From contig NZ_ANMO01000251.1 in assembly GCF_000338295.1 (NCBI RefSeq), positions 1 through 53,409 on the forward strand: a stretch of DNA of 53,409 bases, given 5' to 3'. Each line of letters starts with the position of its first letter. Position 1 is the stretch's first letter. Made by a program: the position numbers and the translations under genes. The stretch comes from Rhodopirellula europaea 6C. Lineage in GTDB: Bacteria > Planctomycetota > Planctomycetia > Pirellulales > Pirellulaceae. Shown here in pieces: positions 8,409 to 17,723 of this stretch. The notes beneath the pieces were generated by a model, which was not told the DNA's origin, searched no databases, and was given only the letters and a program-made list of their open reading frames with translations.

Positions 8409-10589
8409 TCATTCCGCCGCGACCCGGACGACGACGCCTTTGAAAGCCGGTGTCTTGCTCTGTGGGTCGGCGTAGCGGGCGACCAAGACGTTCGACTCGG
8501 GGTAGTACATCAAAGCGTTGCCCGGACGGATTTTCTCATAACCTCTCGCCAGAATTCCGGGCATCGATCCGATTTCATTTTCCACCGTCACACGTTGATC
8601 GTGAGTCAGTCCGAGTCGTTGCAGGTCATCAGGATTCATCAGGATGATGTCCCGGCGATCTTGGTTCCGGTACAGGTCTTCTTCTTCATAAACGACCGTG
8701 TTGAATTGGCCCTCGCTGCGAACCGTCATCAATCGCAGTTCGTTTTCGCCGGTGCCTTTCAAATCTGGAATCGAATGGCAATGCAAAACCGCTCGCCCGT
8801 CCTCGGTACCGAATTGAGGTTCGTAGAACGTACGCCCATCGATCTGGAACTCTTCTTTGGTTTTGTCGATCGAGCTGATCTTTCCGTAGCCAGGTACAAC
8901 CCGCCCGATCCAATCTCGGATCGTGGATGTGTGATGCATTTGTTTCCAGTCGATGCCTTTTGCATCGGGAAGCAAACGTTCGCCCAGTGTCGCGATGATT
9001 TCGACTTCGCTGCGAGGTCCCGGCAATCGTCGAGGACCACCGTCGCTCAACCTGACAAAGTTGAACATGGATTCTTGCGTCGTGGGTTCGGGTTCTTCAT
9101 CCCGAGCGAGGACGGGCAAGATGATCGTTTCCTTGGCGAGCCCGTGAGCATGTCCCGTGTTCATCGTGGTGTTCATCATCACGTTGAGATCGAGATTTGA
9201 AAGAGCTTCGCCGGCGAAGGTTGCATCCGGGTTGGAGCCAAACAGATTGCCGCCCAAGCAGAACCCGGCTTTGATCTTTCCCGACGCGGCGTCTTCCATG
9301 CAGGCGAGTGTGTCCAGACCTTCGGTCGTTGGAAGCTCGACACCGAACTGTTCTTGCAACGCGTCAAAGATTTGTTGTTTCAATTTGGGCGTGACGCCAA
9401 CGCTGCCGATGCCTTGCACGTTGCTGTGACCGCGAATTGGCATCAGCCCGCTGCCCGGACGTCCAACCATGCCGCGACACATGGCGAGGTTGGCGATCGC
9501 CTGAACGTTCTCGACACCGTGAGCGTGGTGAGTGATTCCCATCGTCCAAGAGAACACGGCTCGTTCGCTCTTGGCATACAAAGCCGCGATGGATTCCATT
9601 TCGGAGCGGTCGATGCCGGATTTGCGTTCGAGTTCTTCCCACTCAAACGCGTCCAACGCGGCGAGGTAGTCTTCGTGACCGTTGCAATGTTGCTGCAAAA
9701 ACGGCAGGTCGATTTGGTTGGTCTGGTGCAGCGATTTCGCGATGCCCCATAGCAACGCTAGGTCGCCACCAATATGCGGCTTGATGTAATGCGTCGCGAC
9801 CTTGGTGCCTTTCAGCAACGAGATCGGATCGCTTGGAATTCGGAACGTTACCAATCCCGTTTCTTCCACCGGGTTGATCACGATGACCTTTCCACCGCGG
9901 CGGCGGACGTGCATCAAGCTGGTCATCAATCGCGGGTGGTTGCTGGCGGGGTTACCACCAATCAAAAAGACGCAGTCGGATTTTTCGAGGTCCTCAAGCT
10001 GAATCGTTGCCGTGCCACTGCCAACACTGCTTTGCAGTCCAACGCCGCTGGCTTGGTGGCAATAGAAACTGCAATTGTTGACGTTGTTGGTGCCGTACAC
10101 GCGAGCGAGCAGTTGCAACAAGAAGCCCGCTTCGTTGCTGCTACGTCCGCTGAAGTACCAAAACGTTTCTTCAGGTGACAACGAGGCGAGTTTGCCCGCG
10201 ATGGTGTCGAAGGCCTCTTCCCAGGTGATCGTTTCGTAGTGCGAGTCACCTTGTCGGTAGCGAACCGGATGGATCAGTCGGCCCAGATGCTCCAGTTCGC
10301 GGGGAGTCATCGCCGCGAGTTGTTCAATGGTTGTCTTCTTCCAAAACGGCGGTTCGATCCCGGGCTGCATGTCCGCGACCATGGCCTGCAAGCTTTTCTT
10401 GCAGACTTCGGGGAAGGAGCCCGTTTCGTTAACCATGCCGCCTTTTTGGCCCCCCATGCCGACCGCGCAGGTCTTGCAAGAGTTTCGAGTTCGCATGGCT
10501 TTGTAGAGCTTCCAAACACTGCCGGTCTCACGCCCTTTTTTGAACGTGTACCAAATTGCTCGAAAGCCACCGCCACTGCCAACTTTCAT
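8409..10589 (-). CDS. FdhF/YdeP-type molybdopterin oxidoreductase alpha subunit
   Basis: A 726-residue molybdopterin-guanine-dinucleotide enzyme of the formate-dehydrogenase-like YdeP/TIGR01701 group. I chose the ATG at 10589, because the frame's 5' end at 10604 is a TTG. Near the N-terminus only one CxxC pair (C38, C41 in SCKTCAVG) is seen, not the four-Cys cluster motif of classical FdhF. The candidate molybdenum ligand is C177 in SFYCHQASG, aligned with selenocysteine 140 of E. coli FdhF (VUHGPS). Then come GGNPASNHP and VIVINP, typical cofactor-binding segments. The C-terminal molydop-binding domain holds the NPDDLQRLGL stretch. There is no FeS or membrane partner nearby. The physiological substrate is unknown; YdeP homologues are linked to acid resistance. 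Confidence 0.88.
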   Translation of the reverse strand: MKVGSGGGFRAIWYTFKKGRETGSVWKLYKAMRTRNSCKTCAVGMGGQKGGMVNETGSFPEVCKKSLQAMVADMQPGIEPPFWKKTTIEQLAAMTPRELEHLGRLIHPVRYRQGDSHYETITWEEAFDTIAGKLASLSPEETFWYFSGRSSNEAGFLLQLLARVYGTNNVNNCSFYCHQASGVGLQSSVGSGTATIQLEDLEKSDCVFLIGGNPASNHPRLMTSLMHVRRRGGKVIVINPVEETGLVTFRIPSDPISLLKGTKVATHYIKPHIGGDLALLWGIAKSLHQTNQIDLPFLQQHCNGHEDYLAALDAFEWEELERKSGIDRSEMESIAALYAKSERAVFSWTMGITHHAHGVENVQAIANLAMCRGMVGRPGSGLMPIRGHSNVQGIGSVGVTPKLKQQIFDALQEQFGVELPTTEGLDTLACMEDAASGKIKAGFCLGGNLFGSNPDATFAGEALSNLDLNVMMNTTMNTGHAHGLAKETIILPVLARDEEPEPTTQESMFNFVRLSDGGPRRLPGPRSEVEIIATLGERLLPDAKGIDWKQMHHTSTIRDWIGRVVPGYGKISSIDKTKEEFQIDGRTFYEPQFGTEDGRAVLHCHSIPDLKGTGENELRLMTVRSEGQFNTVVYEEEDLYRNQDRRDIILMNPDDLQRLGLTHDQRVTVENEIGSMPGILARGYEKIRPGNALMYYPESNVLVARYADPQSKTPAFKGVVVRVAAE

Positions 10590-10625
10590 CGAATCATCTT
10601 TCAAGACCGAGGGAGAAGCAAGGAA

Positions 10626-11963
10626 TCACGCCGAGTCGGGCAAGTACCATTCATCCAGCAAGGATTGCAGGGTTTCGACCTTCTCGGGCTGTTGATCCGC
10701 CAGGTTCTGATTCTCGTGCGGATCCTTCACGACATTGTAAAGCTCCGGCGATTCCCCTGACATGCGTTTTGATGGATCGATCAACTTGTAATCGCCTTGG
10801 ATGACCCAGCGGTACTGCAAACTGGGCGACGGATCGTCCATGTGTTGAATGTCGTGTTCGAAAATCTCTCCATAGATTGCGTCCCGCAGTTCCACTTCAT
10901 CGGAATCCAAGACGTCAATTCCTGGCAACCCTTCGGGGACTTCGAACCCGAGAAGCTTTTGCGTGGTCGGAACAACATCGATGGTGGATGCCAAAGTCGT
11001 CGTGTCCATTCGCGGTTCGATCACACCGGGCAAACGGTACATGATCGGGGTGCGGGTGCCGCCTTCGTTGGGACTGCGCTTGCTGCGAGGTGCGTATCGA
11101 CTGGCGTCGGTTTGGTTGATCCATCCGTTGTCGGTGACGTAAACGACGAGCGTGTTTTCGGCGAGCGAATGTTTGTCGAGCAGACCTAGCAGTTCGCCGC
11201 AGGTTTCATCGAACCACTCGCACATCGCCCAGTATTTGGCCATCGGCAAGGAGTCGGTTTTGTCTCGATATTTTGCAAGCAAACGTTCTGGTGGATTGTG
11301 CGGCGTGTGTGGCAAGAACGGTGCGTACCACAAATAGAACGGTTGTTTCTTGGCTTGAGTGTCAGCCAAGAATTCATCGATGACTTGCATGCCTTCTCGA
11401 CCGATCTTCAATCCGTCATCGCCGTGGCGACCGTCGCGGGTGAAGTCAGCATGGGTCATCGCATCGGTGAAGCCAGCACGCGATGGTTTGCCTTCCCACC
11501 ACTTTCCGGTTTGCAAACTGCGGTAACCGTGGCGAGCGAGCAGTTCGGGATGGCAATCCAATTTGTCCACATGTTGCAGGTAGTCCATTCGGTTTTGGAC
11601 GTACGCTGGTTGATTGTGCGGTGGCCGACGCTCGCCGTTTTGCATGCCCGACCACGGAGGATCGTTTCCGACAATTCCATGTTGGTGTGGATAGAGTCCA
11701 CTGATGATCGTGGCAAGCGATGGGCGGCATAGGCTGACCGGCGAATAGCCGCGGGTGAACGTCAGGCTTTCTTTTGCCAGCCGATCCAAGTTGGGCGTCT
11801 GGATGTGGGGATGGCCCATGAAGGAGTAATCCGTCCACGCCTGGTCATCACTGAGAATGACAACAACGTTGAGCTGATCATCTTGGGCGAATACTGGCTC
11901 GCTAAACGACAGGGCGAGACAGAGTGCTGGCAATGCCAGCAGCAATCGGTGGGGAGCGTTCAT
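10626..11963 (-). CDS. Secreted sulfatase (alkaline phosphatase superfamily), non-canonical FGly motif
   Basis: 445 residues with a signal peptide (cleavage after about residue 26, PVFAQ). The first metal-binding strand is VVVILSDDQAW (D39, D40). The sulfatase signature reads S-L-C-R-P-S-L-A-T, with C79 as the residue expected to become formylglycine. The canonical motif is C-x-P-S-R, and here the fifth position is Leu (L83). The following SGLYPHQHG and the later VYVTDNGW metal-binding segment are intact, so the enzyme core looks complete. Probably acts on sulfated polysaccharide in the periplasm or outside the cell; substrate unknown. It ends about 37 bases from the oxidoreductase start and is adjacent to a second sulfatase on the same strand. 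Confidence 0.9.
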   Translation of the reverse strand: MNAPHRLLLALPALCLALSFSEPVFAQDDQLNVVVILSDDQAWTDYSFMGHPHIQTPNLDRLAKESLTFTRGYSPVSLCRPSLATIISGLYPHQHGIVGNDPPWSGMQNGERRPPHNQPAYVQNRMDYLQHVDKLDCHPELLARHGYRSLQTGKWWEGKPSRAGFTDAMTHADFTRDGRHGDDGLKIGREGMQVIDEFLADTQAKKQPFYLWYAPFLPHTPHNPPERLLAKYRDKTDSLPMAKYWAMCEWFDETCGELLGLLDKHSLAENTLVVYVTDNGWINQTDASRYAPRSKRSPNEGGTRTPIMYRLPGVIEPRMDTTTLASTIDVVPTTQKLLGFEVPEGLPGIDVLDSDEVELRDAIYGEIFEHDIQHMDDPSPSLQYRWVIQGDYKLIDPSKRMSGESPELYNVVKDPHENQNLADQQPEKVETLQSLLDEWYLPDSA

Positions 11964-11992
11964 GATGGGTAGGACATGATGGAGGTGGGAAG

Positions 11993-13555
11993 TTACTTTT
12001 CCGAGAAGTATTCCTTCGGAAAAGCGGCTTGGGGAGATTGGTTCTTATCGCGAAGTGGAAACCGTGGGCCATGATCTTCCAGCAATGGCATCTCCATGCC
12101 GGTGCTGTTTTTCAGTAGCTGCCACAGTTGCTGGTTCAACGATTCAACGCGATCAGCATACCTGGAATCATGGATCAGGTTTTGCATTTCGCCCGGGTCT
12201 GATTCGAGGTCGTAAAGCTCATCTCGATCCCACAATCCGTGGTATCGGATGTACTTGAAACGACCGCCAATGATGGCATGCAGCGTCGGTGTGTGGGGGT
12301 AGTTCCGTTCCCAGTAGTATTCGTAAAGCAACGTGCGATCATTCAGGGACGAGGCGTCCAATGCACAAAGAGCTTTCCAAACACTCTGCCCGTTCATGTT
12401 CTTCGGAGCGGAGGCGTTGGCGGCTTCCAGTAGCGTGGGAGCGATGTCGATGTTGCCGACTAAACCGTCAAATGGAACGCCCGCTGGAATTTTGCCCGGC
12501 GCGACGACCAGCAAGGGTACTTTGGCACTGGCTTCGTAAGCGGTGCGTTTGTCGATCAGCCCGTGGTCGCCAAATTGAAAACCATTGTCGCCCATGTAGA
12601 CGACGATCGTGTTCTGATCGAGATCTTGCTGCTTCAAAAATTCGCGGAGCTGACCGACGGATTCATCCACCGCCAACAATGATTCGCAATAGCGTCGGTA
12701 GTAAACCTCGGGACTGAAGCCGGGCAGGTTGTAACCAAAATCAACTCCGTGGCGACTGTTGCGTTGGTTGCGGACCCACATGGGTTTGTTGCCAGCTTCC
12801 ATCGCTTCGGTAGTCGGGATTTCGATCGGCAACGGTTCGTTGTCGTATCGGCCGCGATGCCGATCGGCGGGGACGAAATCCGCATGCACCGCTTTGTGGC
12901 TGACATACAAAAAGAACGGTTTGTCAGTATCACGGCTCTTCAGCCAATCGAGCGAATATTCGGTCAATTCATCCGTGATGTAGCCGCGTTGTGGAACGCG
13001 TTTTCCATTGACGTTGAAACCATCGTAGGTGGTTTGTGGGACCTCGCGAGTCGTCCCGTGACCATCGGGCCAATACGTTCCTTGTCCACGGAACGAGACC
13101 CAGTGGTCAAAGCCACGTTGAGGGTCGTCGATGTCGCCACCCATGTGCCATTTGCCGATGAACGCGGTTTGGTAACCGGCGTCTTGCAATGACTCGGGGA
13201 AGAAAACCAAGTTTGGGTCCACGGCATGATAGTTGTCGACCACGCGATGATTATGGGCGTACTGCCCGGTCAAAATTGATGCACGACTGGGGGAACACAG
13301 CGACGTCGTTACATAGGCTCGGCGGAGCATTGCGCCGTCGCGAGCCATCGTATCGAGGTGAGGCGTTTCCAAAAACGGATGCCCCGCGACGCCAAGACAA
13401 TCAAATCGATGGTCATCACAAAGGATGAACAGGATGTTGGGCGGGGAATCGTTCGCCGTTGTGTGGGTTGGGATGACCCAAGCGGCGACCAGTAGCGAAA
13501 AGAGCCCAACCACGAAACGAATTCGCGATTGGGCTTCGTTGACATCAATTTGCAT
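11993..13555 (-). CDS. Secreted sulfatase with canonical CSPSR motif
   Basis: 520 residues with an N-terminal signal peptide (LFSLLVAAWVIPTHTTA). The metal ligands DD47-48 (ILCDDHR) are visible, and the FGly motif is T-S-L-C-S-P-S-R (C87), followed by SILTGQYAHNH. HMGGDIDDP, VYMGDNGFQFGDHG and the C-terminal YDLESDPGEMQNL are typical of the S1 family, near the N-acetylglucosamine-6-sulfatase/iduronate-sulfatase-like branches. Adjacent to the preceding sulfatase (29 bases apart) on the same strand, so both may be coexpressed. No sulfatase-maturating enzyme is in the window. Exact substrate cannot be assigned. Confidence 0.93.
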   Translation of the reverse strand: MQIDVNEAQSRIRFVVGLFSLLVAAWVIPTHTTANDSPPNILFILCDDHRFDCLGVAGHPFLETPHLDTMARDGAMLRRAYVTTSLCSPSRASILTGQYAHNHRVVDNYHAVDPNLVFFPESLQDAGYQTAFIGKWHMGGDIDDPQRGFDHWVSFRGQGTYWPDGHGTTREVPQTTYDGFNVNGKRVPQRGYITDELTEYSLDWLKSRDTDKPFFLYVSHKAVHADFVPADRHRGRYDNEPLPIEIPTTEAMEAGNKPMWVRNQRNSRHGVDFGYNLPGFSPEVYYRRYCESLLAVDESVGQLREFLKQQDLDQNTIVVYMGDNGFQFGDHGLIDKRTAYEASAKVPLLVVAPGKIPAGVPFDGLVGNIDIAPTLLEAANASAPKNMNGQSVWKALCALDASSLNDRTLLYEYYWERNYPHTPTLHAIIGGRFKYIRYHGLWDRDELYDLESDPGEMQNLIHDSRYADRVESLNQQLWQLLKNSTGMEMPLLEDHGPRFPLRDKNQSPQAAFPKEYFSEK

Positions 13556-13560
13556 TGGGT

Positions 13561-15165
13561 TCAGGAGTCGATTTCGACGCGTTCACCGTGCTCATCACGG
13601 CAATCCACTTCCAGGTGTTCCGGGAACAATCCTTCGCTGCCGAGAATTTGAACGGTCATGTTACCGCATTCTTCCATCTCGCTGACTGTTCGGCGTTTCT
13701 TGTTGTTCAAGAATGCGGAAACCTCATCGTTGACGCGAACGGTGACTCGAACGATGTGCTTGTTCTTCACCGCCAACGCGAGCATGCGGACGACTTCGAT
13801 CGACATGCTTTCGGGCGTCTTGACCAGTCCCCGGCCTTCGCAGCATGGGCAGTCCTTGTAGATGCTGCGTTTCAGGCTGGGGCGAATCCGCTGGCGAGTC
13901 ATTTCGATCAAGCCAAACGGGCTGGTTCGAAGGATCTTTGTGCGGGCACGGTCGTTTGCCATCGCGTCGCGAAGAACGCGTTCGACTTTGCGACGATAGC
14001 TTTCTTTTCGCATATCGATGAAGTCATTGACGATCACGCCGCCCAAGTCACGCAAGCGAAGCTGACGTGCGATTTCCTTGGCCGCAGCAATGTTCAGACG
14101 GAACGCGTTTTCTTCCGCCGATGCGTTGCCGCGGAAGTTGCCGCTGTTGACGTCGATGGCCACCAAGGCTTCCGTCGGGTCGATCACGATGGATCCGCCG
14201 TCGGGCAACGCAACTTGGCGTTGGTTGATCTTCACGATCTCCTCTTCCAAGTTGTATTTGTGGAACAGAGGTCCGGGCCCGTCGTAGTATTTCAAACGAT
14301 CGACGACGCGAGGCATGACCATCTTCAAGAAGTCACGAGCCTTTTCGTAGGACTCTTTTTGGTCGATCAAAATGTGATCGATGTCATCGCTGTAGATATC
14401 GCGAATGGTGCGAATGATCAGATCGCTTTCTTCGTAGATCTCGCCAGGTTCAGTCGTGTTTTCGACGCGGCGAACAATCGCTTTCCACAATCGCAACAAG
14501 TAGTCCATGTCGCGTTGCAGTTCGTCTTCGCTGCGGCCGGCACCGGCGGTGCGGACGATGAAGCCGAGACCCTTGGGTGGGCTGAGCGACAGCAAGCACT
14601 TTTTCAGACGCTTGCGATCGTCTTCGTCTTCGATCTTGCGGCTGACGCCAACGCGTGACAGCGCGGGCATGAGCACGAGGTAACGACCGGGGATCGAGAT
14701 GTAGGTGCTGAGCGTGGGGCCTTTGTTACCAATGCCTTCCTTGATGACTTGCACCAAGACTTCGTCGCCACGTTTGAAGATCTCTTGGATCGGTGGTTTG
14801 TTGCGAGGGCGTCCGCCTTTGAACACACGCGTGCTGCCGCGACCTGATTCGCGATTTCGTTGAGCAGCCGCTTCGGCCATCTCGTCCGATTCCCGCATGA
14901 TTTCTTCGGGATCGTAACCGCCTTGGCGGAAGTATTGCGGCTCGATGTCGCTGATGTGCAAGAAGCCGTTGCGGCCCACGCCAAAGTCGACAAACGCCGC
15001 TTGGATGCTGGGTTCGAGATTGACAATCTTGCCGCGGTAAATGTTGCCGGAGTAATTCTCAACGCTCTTCCGTTCGACGTATAGCTCTTCGAGTCGATTG
15101 TTCTCGACCACAGCGATACGGCTTTCTTCGGGCTGAAGCACGTTGATCAGCATTTCACGTTTCAT
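13561..15165 (-). CDS. Ribonuclease E/G family endoribonuclease
   Basis: A 534-residue endoribonuclease for mRNA decay and rRNA processing. The N-terminus MKREMLINVLQPEESRIAVV matches the usual Rne/Rng start. The S1 domain spans residues about 38-155, with an Arg-rich insertion at 90-125. The catalytic DNase-I-like subdomain has D338 (VAIDVNSGNF) and D381 (IVNDFIDM), matching E. coli D303/D346. The Zn-link motif is KDCPCCEG (C439, C442). The protein ends soon after the small domain, so there is no long degradosome scaffold as in enterobacterial RNase E. It ends 6 bases from a sulfatase start and lies downstream of a DUF2344 gene, a pairing common in other bacteria. Confidence 0.94.
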   Translation of the reverse strand: MKREMLINVLQPEESRIAVVENNRLEELYVERKSVENYSGNIYRGKIVNLEPSIQAAFVDFGVGRNGFLHISDIEPQYFRQGGYDPEEIMRESDEMAEAAAQRNRESGRGSTRVFKGGRPRNKPPIQEIFKRGDEVLVQVIKEGIGNKGPTLSTYISIPGRYLVLMPALSRVGVSRKIEDEDDRKRLKKCLLSLSPPKGLGFIVRTAGAGRSEDELQRDMDYLLRLWKAIVRRVENTTEPGEIYEESDLIIRTIRDIYSDDIDHILIDQKESYEKARDFLKMVMPRVVDRLKYYDGPGPLFHKYNLEEEIVKINQRQVALPDGGSIVIDPTEALVAIDVNSGNFRGNASAEENAFRLNIAAAKEIARQLRLRDLGGVIVNDFIDMRKESYRRKVERVLRDAMANDRARTKILRTSPFGLIEMTRQRIRPSLKRSIYKDCPCCEGRGLVKTPESMSIEVVRMLALAVKNKHIVRVTVRVNDEVSAFLNNKKRRTVSEMEECGNMTVQILGSEGLFPEHLEVDCRDEHGERVEIDS

Positions 15166-15257
15166 CTAAGTCACCTTTTCTTCGGTGTGAAATCGGCTTG
15201 ATGTGATTGCCAACAAGGACATTCAAATGGACGCCGACGTTACGAAAGTATATGGGT

Positions 15258-15274
15258 GCTCCTGAATCAGGAGC
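15258..15274. other. Perfect hairpin downstream of the DUF2344 gene
   Basis: The sequence GCTCCTG-AAT-CAGGAGC forms a 7-bp stem with a 3-base loop, right after the stop codon (15277-15279) of the upstream minus-strand gene. It lacks a run of T on the minus strand, so it is at best an attenuating or mRNA-stabilising hairpin rather than a clear intrinsic terminator. Confidence 0.45.
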
Positions 15275-15276
15275 GT

Positions 15277-15978
15277 TTAATTCGGGTTCGGCCCTTTGAG
15301 TTCAACGCCGGTGCGAACAATCGTCGCGCCGCGTTCGGGCCAGTCGCTCAGGTCCAACAGATCGAGCAAGTCCTGCATTTTCAGGGACGCTCCATCGGCT
15401 AAGACCATGCGGGCGAAAAGTTGGTTGTCTTGCAGTTCAATCGTGGGCAAATGTTCTTTCACGATTGCGGTGACCGTCTTGCCTTTGCGTTCGACGGAGA
15501 CCGATTCTTTTTGTTTCAGAGCTTCGATGTTTTGGTTGACTTGTTCGCGTTTGGATTCGTCCCAGTCATCAGGGAACGACACGGTGTATTCGGTTGCCTT
15601 GATGCGAGCTTTCTTCACGCCTTCCGGGATCTTTTCGACCGAATGAATCGTGAGGCCGGGTTGCTCGTCGCCTCTTAGACGCTGCAGCAATTCGTCGGCT
15701 TCGAGGTCTTCGCACAAATCGATCTCGGCCACTTCGTCGAGGCTTTCAATCCCAAGTGGCAACGCCGAGGGGAATGCGATTCGAGGCGTCGGGTGAAAGC
15801 CTTCGGTCATCGACAAGGGCAGGGCGACTCGGCGTGCAACACGTTCGAACAACAGGGCCAAGTCGCGGTGGCTGATCCAACGGAGCAAACCGGTCTTCGC
15901 GAAACGAACGCGATAGCGAACCCGCAGTTGATCGGCGGGGTGCAGATTGGGTGATTGCCGAGAAGGCCGCGTTCTCAT
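15277..15978 (-). CDS. DUF2344 / TIGR03936-type protein (radical-SAM-associated)
   Basis: A 233-residue protein whose opening RVRYRVRFAKTGLLRWISHRDL and the following GFHPTPRIAFPSALPLGIESLDE are hallmark segments of the DUF2344 family. That family normally sits beside or is fused to a radical SAM protein (TIGR03960 type) and is often next to RNase E/G genes. Here the radical SAM partner is absent from the window, while RNase E/G follows. The start ATG at 15978 overlaps the ptsI stop in the ATGA arrangement, so its translation is probably coupled to enzyme I. The function is not established; a role linked to RNA modification or ribosomal proteins is inference from context only. Confidence 0.88.
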   Translation of the reverse strand: MRTRPSRQSPNLHPADQLRVRYRVRFAKTGLLRWISHRDLALLFERVARRVALPLSMTEGFHPTPRIAFPSALPLGIESLDEVAEIDLCEDLEADELLQRLRGDEQPGLTIHSVEKIPEGVKKARIKATEYTVSFPDDWDESKREQVNQNIEALKQKESVSVERKGKTVTAIVKEHLPTIELQDNQLFARMVLADGASLKMQDLLDLLDLSDWPERGATIVRTGVELKGPNPN

Positions 15979-17723
15979 TGCATCACCAATTCAGGAGCCA
16001 AGTCGGACAGGCGATCCAGCAAATACAGGTCGACGTCGCGAGCGGCTTCTAGTTTCATCACGCGTTCGGCGATCGCTTTGCATTGATCGATTGAAACGTT
16101 GCGGATGACTTTTTTCACTCGAGGCAGCGCCGACGGCGGCACGCTGAGATTGCGAACGCCCATGCCGAGCAATAACAGAGCACGACCGGGGTTACTGCTC
16201 ATCTCACCGCAGACACTCACGGGCGTTTGGCTCTTTGCCGCCACATCGATGCTGTGCTGAATCAGTCGCAGCACCGCGGGGTCGCTCGATTGGTAGAGGT
16301 CCGCCACGTATTCGTTACTGCGGTCGACAGCCAATGTGTATTGGGCCAAATCGTTGGTGCCGATGCTAAAGAAATCGACTTCGCTGGCGAAGTGTTCCAG
16401 CATCATCACCGCGGCGGGAACTTCGACCATCATTCCAACGGGCAGATCGCTGCGATACGGCAGGCCAGATTCCTGCAGGTCCTCAGCGACAACGTTCAGC
16501 AGCATGCGTGCCTGTCGAAGTTCGTTGATCGTTGTGATCAACGGGAACATCACGCGAACGTCACCGTGCACGGCAGCTCGTAGAACAGCACGAAGCTGTG
16601 GTCGGAACACGTCGAGATTGCGAAGGGACAGGCGGATGCTTCGCAGTCCCAAGAACGGATTGTTTTCGCGATGAGCCATGTTGCCACGGCCCATTTTGTC
16701 AGCACCCAAGTCGAGCGTCCGAATGACGACCGGGCGACCGTCCATCTTCTGAACGACTTCGGAGTATGCCTGGTAATGGTCTTCCTCCGACGGTTCGTCA
16801 TCGGAAGACAAGTACAAGAATTCAGTTCGATAAAGACCGATCCCATCCGCGCCACGATCAAGGCAGGCCGCGGTCTCGTGGGGGAATTCGATATTCGCGT
16901 TGAGTTGAATGCGAACGCCGTCCGTCGTTTCCGCCGGAAGTTGACTGAGTTCCGCGAGCCGCACGGCCAGAGAGCGTCGATACTCCGCTCTTTCGCGGTA
17001 GTTTTCCAGGACGTCGTCGTCTGGATCGACAATCAATTTGCCGCGGTCACCGTCGACGATCACGCAGTTGGAGCCGGCGATCTGATGCAGGAAATCACCA
17101 ATGCCGACCACGGCTGGGATTTCGAGGCCTTTTGCCACAATCGCGGTGTGGCCACCGGGGCCGCCGGTTTCGGTGCAGAAGCCTTTGACGAATCGCCGGT
17201 CAAGATTGGCTGTTTCGCTGGGCGTCAGCATGTGCGAAAGCACGATGACAGGTTCGCTGAGGTCCGACAGGGGTTGGCGGGTGACTGCACCGAGTTGCAT
17301 CAGGAGTTGTCGCTCGATGTCCAGCACGTCTTGAGCTCGATCGGCCAGCAATGGGTTGTCGAGTCGACGAAGAGCCGTAGCGTAATTGTGGAGCACACCG
17401 CTAACTGCGAACGCGGCTGATTGGCGATCTTCACCGATCCGGCGTTGCAATTCGGAGTGCAGTCGCGGGTCATGCAACATCTGCAATTGGGCCGCGAAGA
17501 TGTCGCCGGTGGAACGTCCGGCGGTGGCGGTGGTTTCCAGCCGACTGTGTTCTAGGTGGGCGCTGACCAAGTCGACCGCTGTGTGCAGACGCGCGAACTC
17601 ATCCTCGACGTCAGACGCCGGGACGATGCAACGCGGGATGCGGTATCCGTCAGCGTCCAGCACGAGGGCTGGGCCGATGGCGACACCCGGTGACACGGGA
17701 ATGCCTTGCAATTCAAGCATCAT
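15975..17723 (-). CDS. ptsI: PTS phosphoenolpyruvate-protein phosphotransferase (enzyme I)
   Basis: The enzyme transfers phosphate from PEP to HPr. The frame is open to 17861, but the family start is at one of two adjacent ATGs, 17723 or 17720 (MLELQGIPVSPGVAIG), giving about 582 residues, the normal length. The phosphorylatable His is H192 (GGPGGHTAIVAKG, counted from 17723), matching H189 of E. coli. The PEP-binding barrel has LYRTEFLYL, the metal/PEP segments EVPAAVMM and SIGTNDLAQYTLA, and the acid-base Cys in VCGEMSSNP. With HPr and a IIA of the PtsN type, but no permease, it resembles a regulatory nitrogen-type PTS. It lacks an N-terminal GAF domain, so it is not PtsP. Confidence 0.95.
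   Translation of the reverse strand: MMLELQGIPVSPGVAIGPALVLDADGYRIPRCIVPASDVEDEFARLHTAVDLVSAHLEHSRLETTATAGRSTGDIFAAQLQMLHDPRLHSELQRRIGEDRQSAAFAVSGVLHNYATALRRLDNPLLADRAQDVLDIERQLLMQLGAVTRQPLSDLSEPVIVLSHMLTPSETANLDRRFVKGFCTETGGPGGHTAIVAKGLEIPAVVGIGDFLHQIAGSNCVIVDGDRGKLIVDPDDDVLENYRERAEYRRSLAVRLAELSQLPAETTDGVRIQLNANIEFPHETAACLDRGADGIGLYRTEFLYLSSDDEPSEEDHYQAYSEVVQKMDGRPVVIRTLDLGADKMGRGNMAHRENNPFLGLRSIRLSLRNLDVFRPQLRAVLRAAVHGDVRVMFPLITTINELRQARMLLNVVAEDLQESGLPYRSDLPVGMMVEVPAAVMMLEHFASEVDFFSIGTNDLAQYTLAVDRSNEYVADLYQSSDPAVLRLIQHSIDVAAKSQTPVSVCGEMSSNPGRALLLLGMGVRNLSVPPSALPRVKKVIRNVSIDQCKAIAERVMKLEAARDVDLYLLDRLSDLAPELVMQ

Noticed and set aside
7632-9200. A 522-codon open frame on the plus strand across the lipoprotein and oxidoreductase genes
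   Set aside because: Both genes it crosses are well supported on the minus strand. The frame is open because of codon bias, and its residues show no family pattern.
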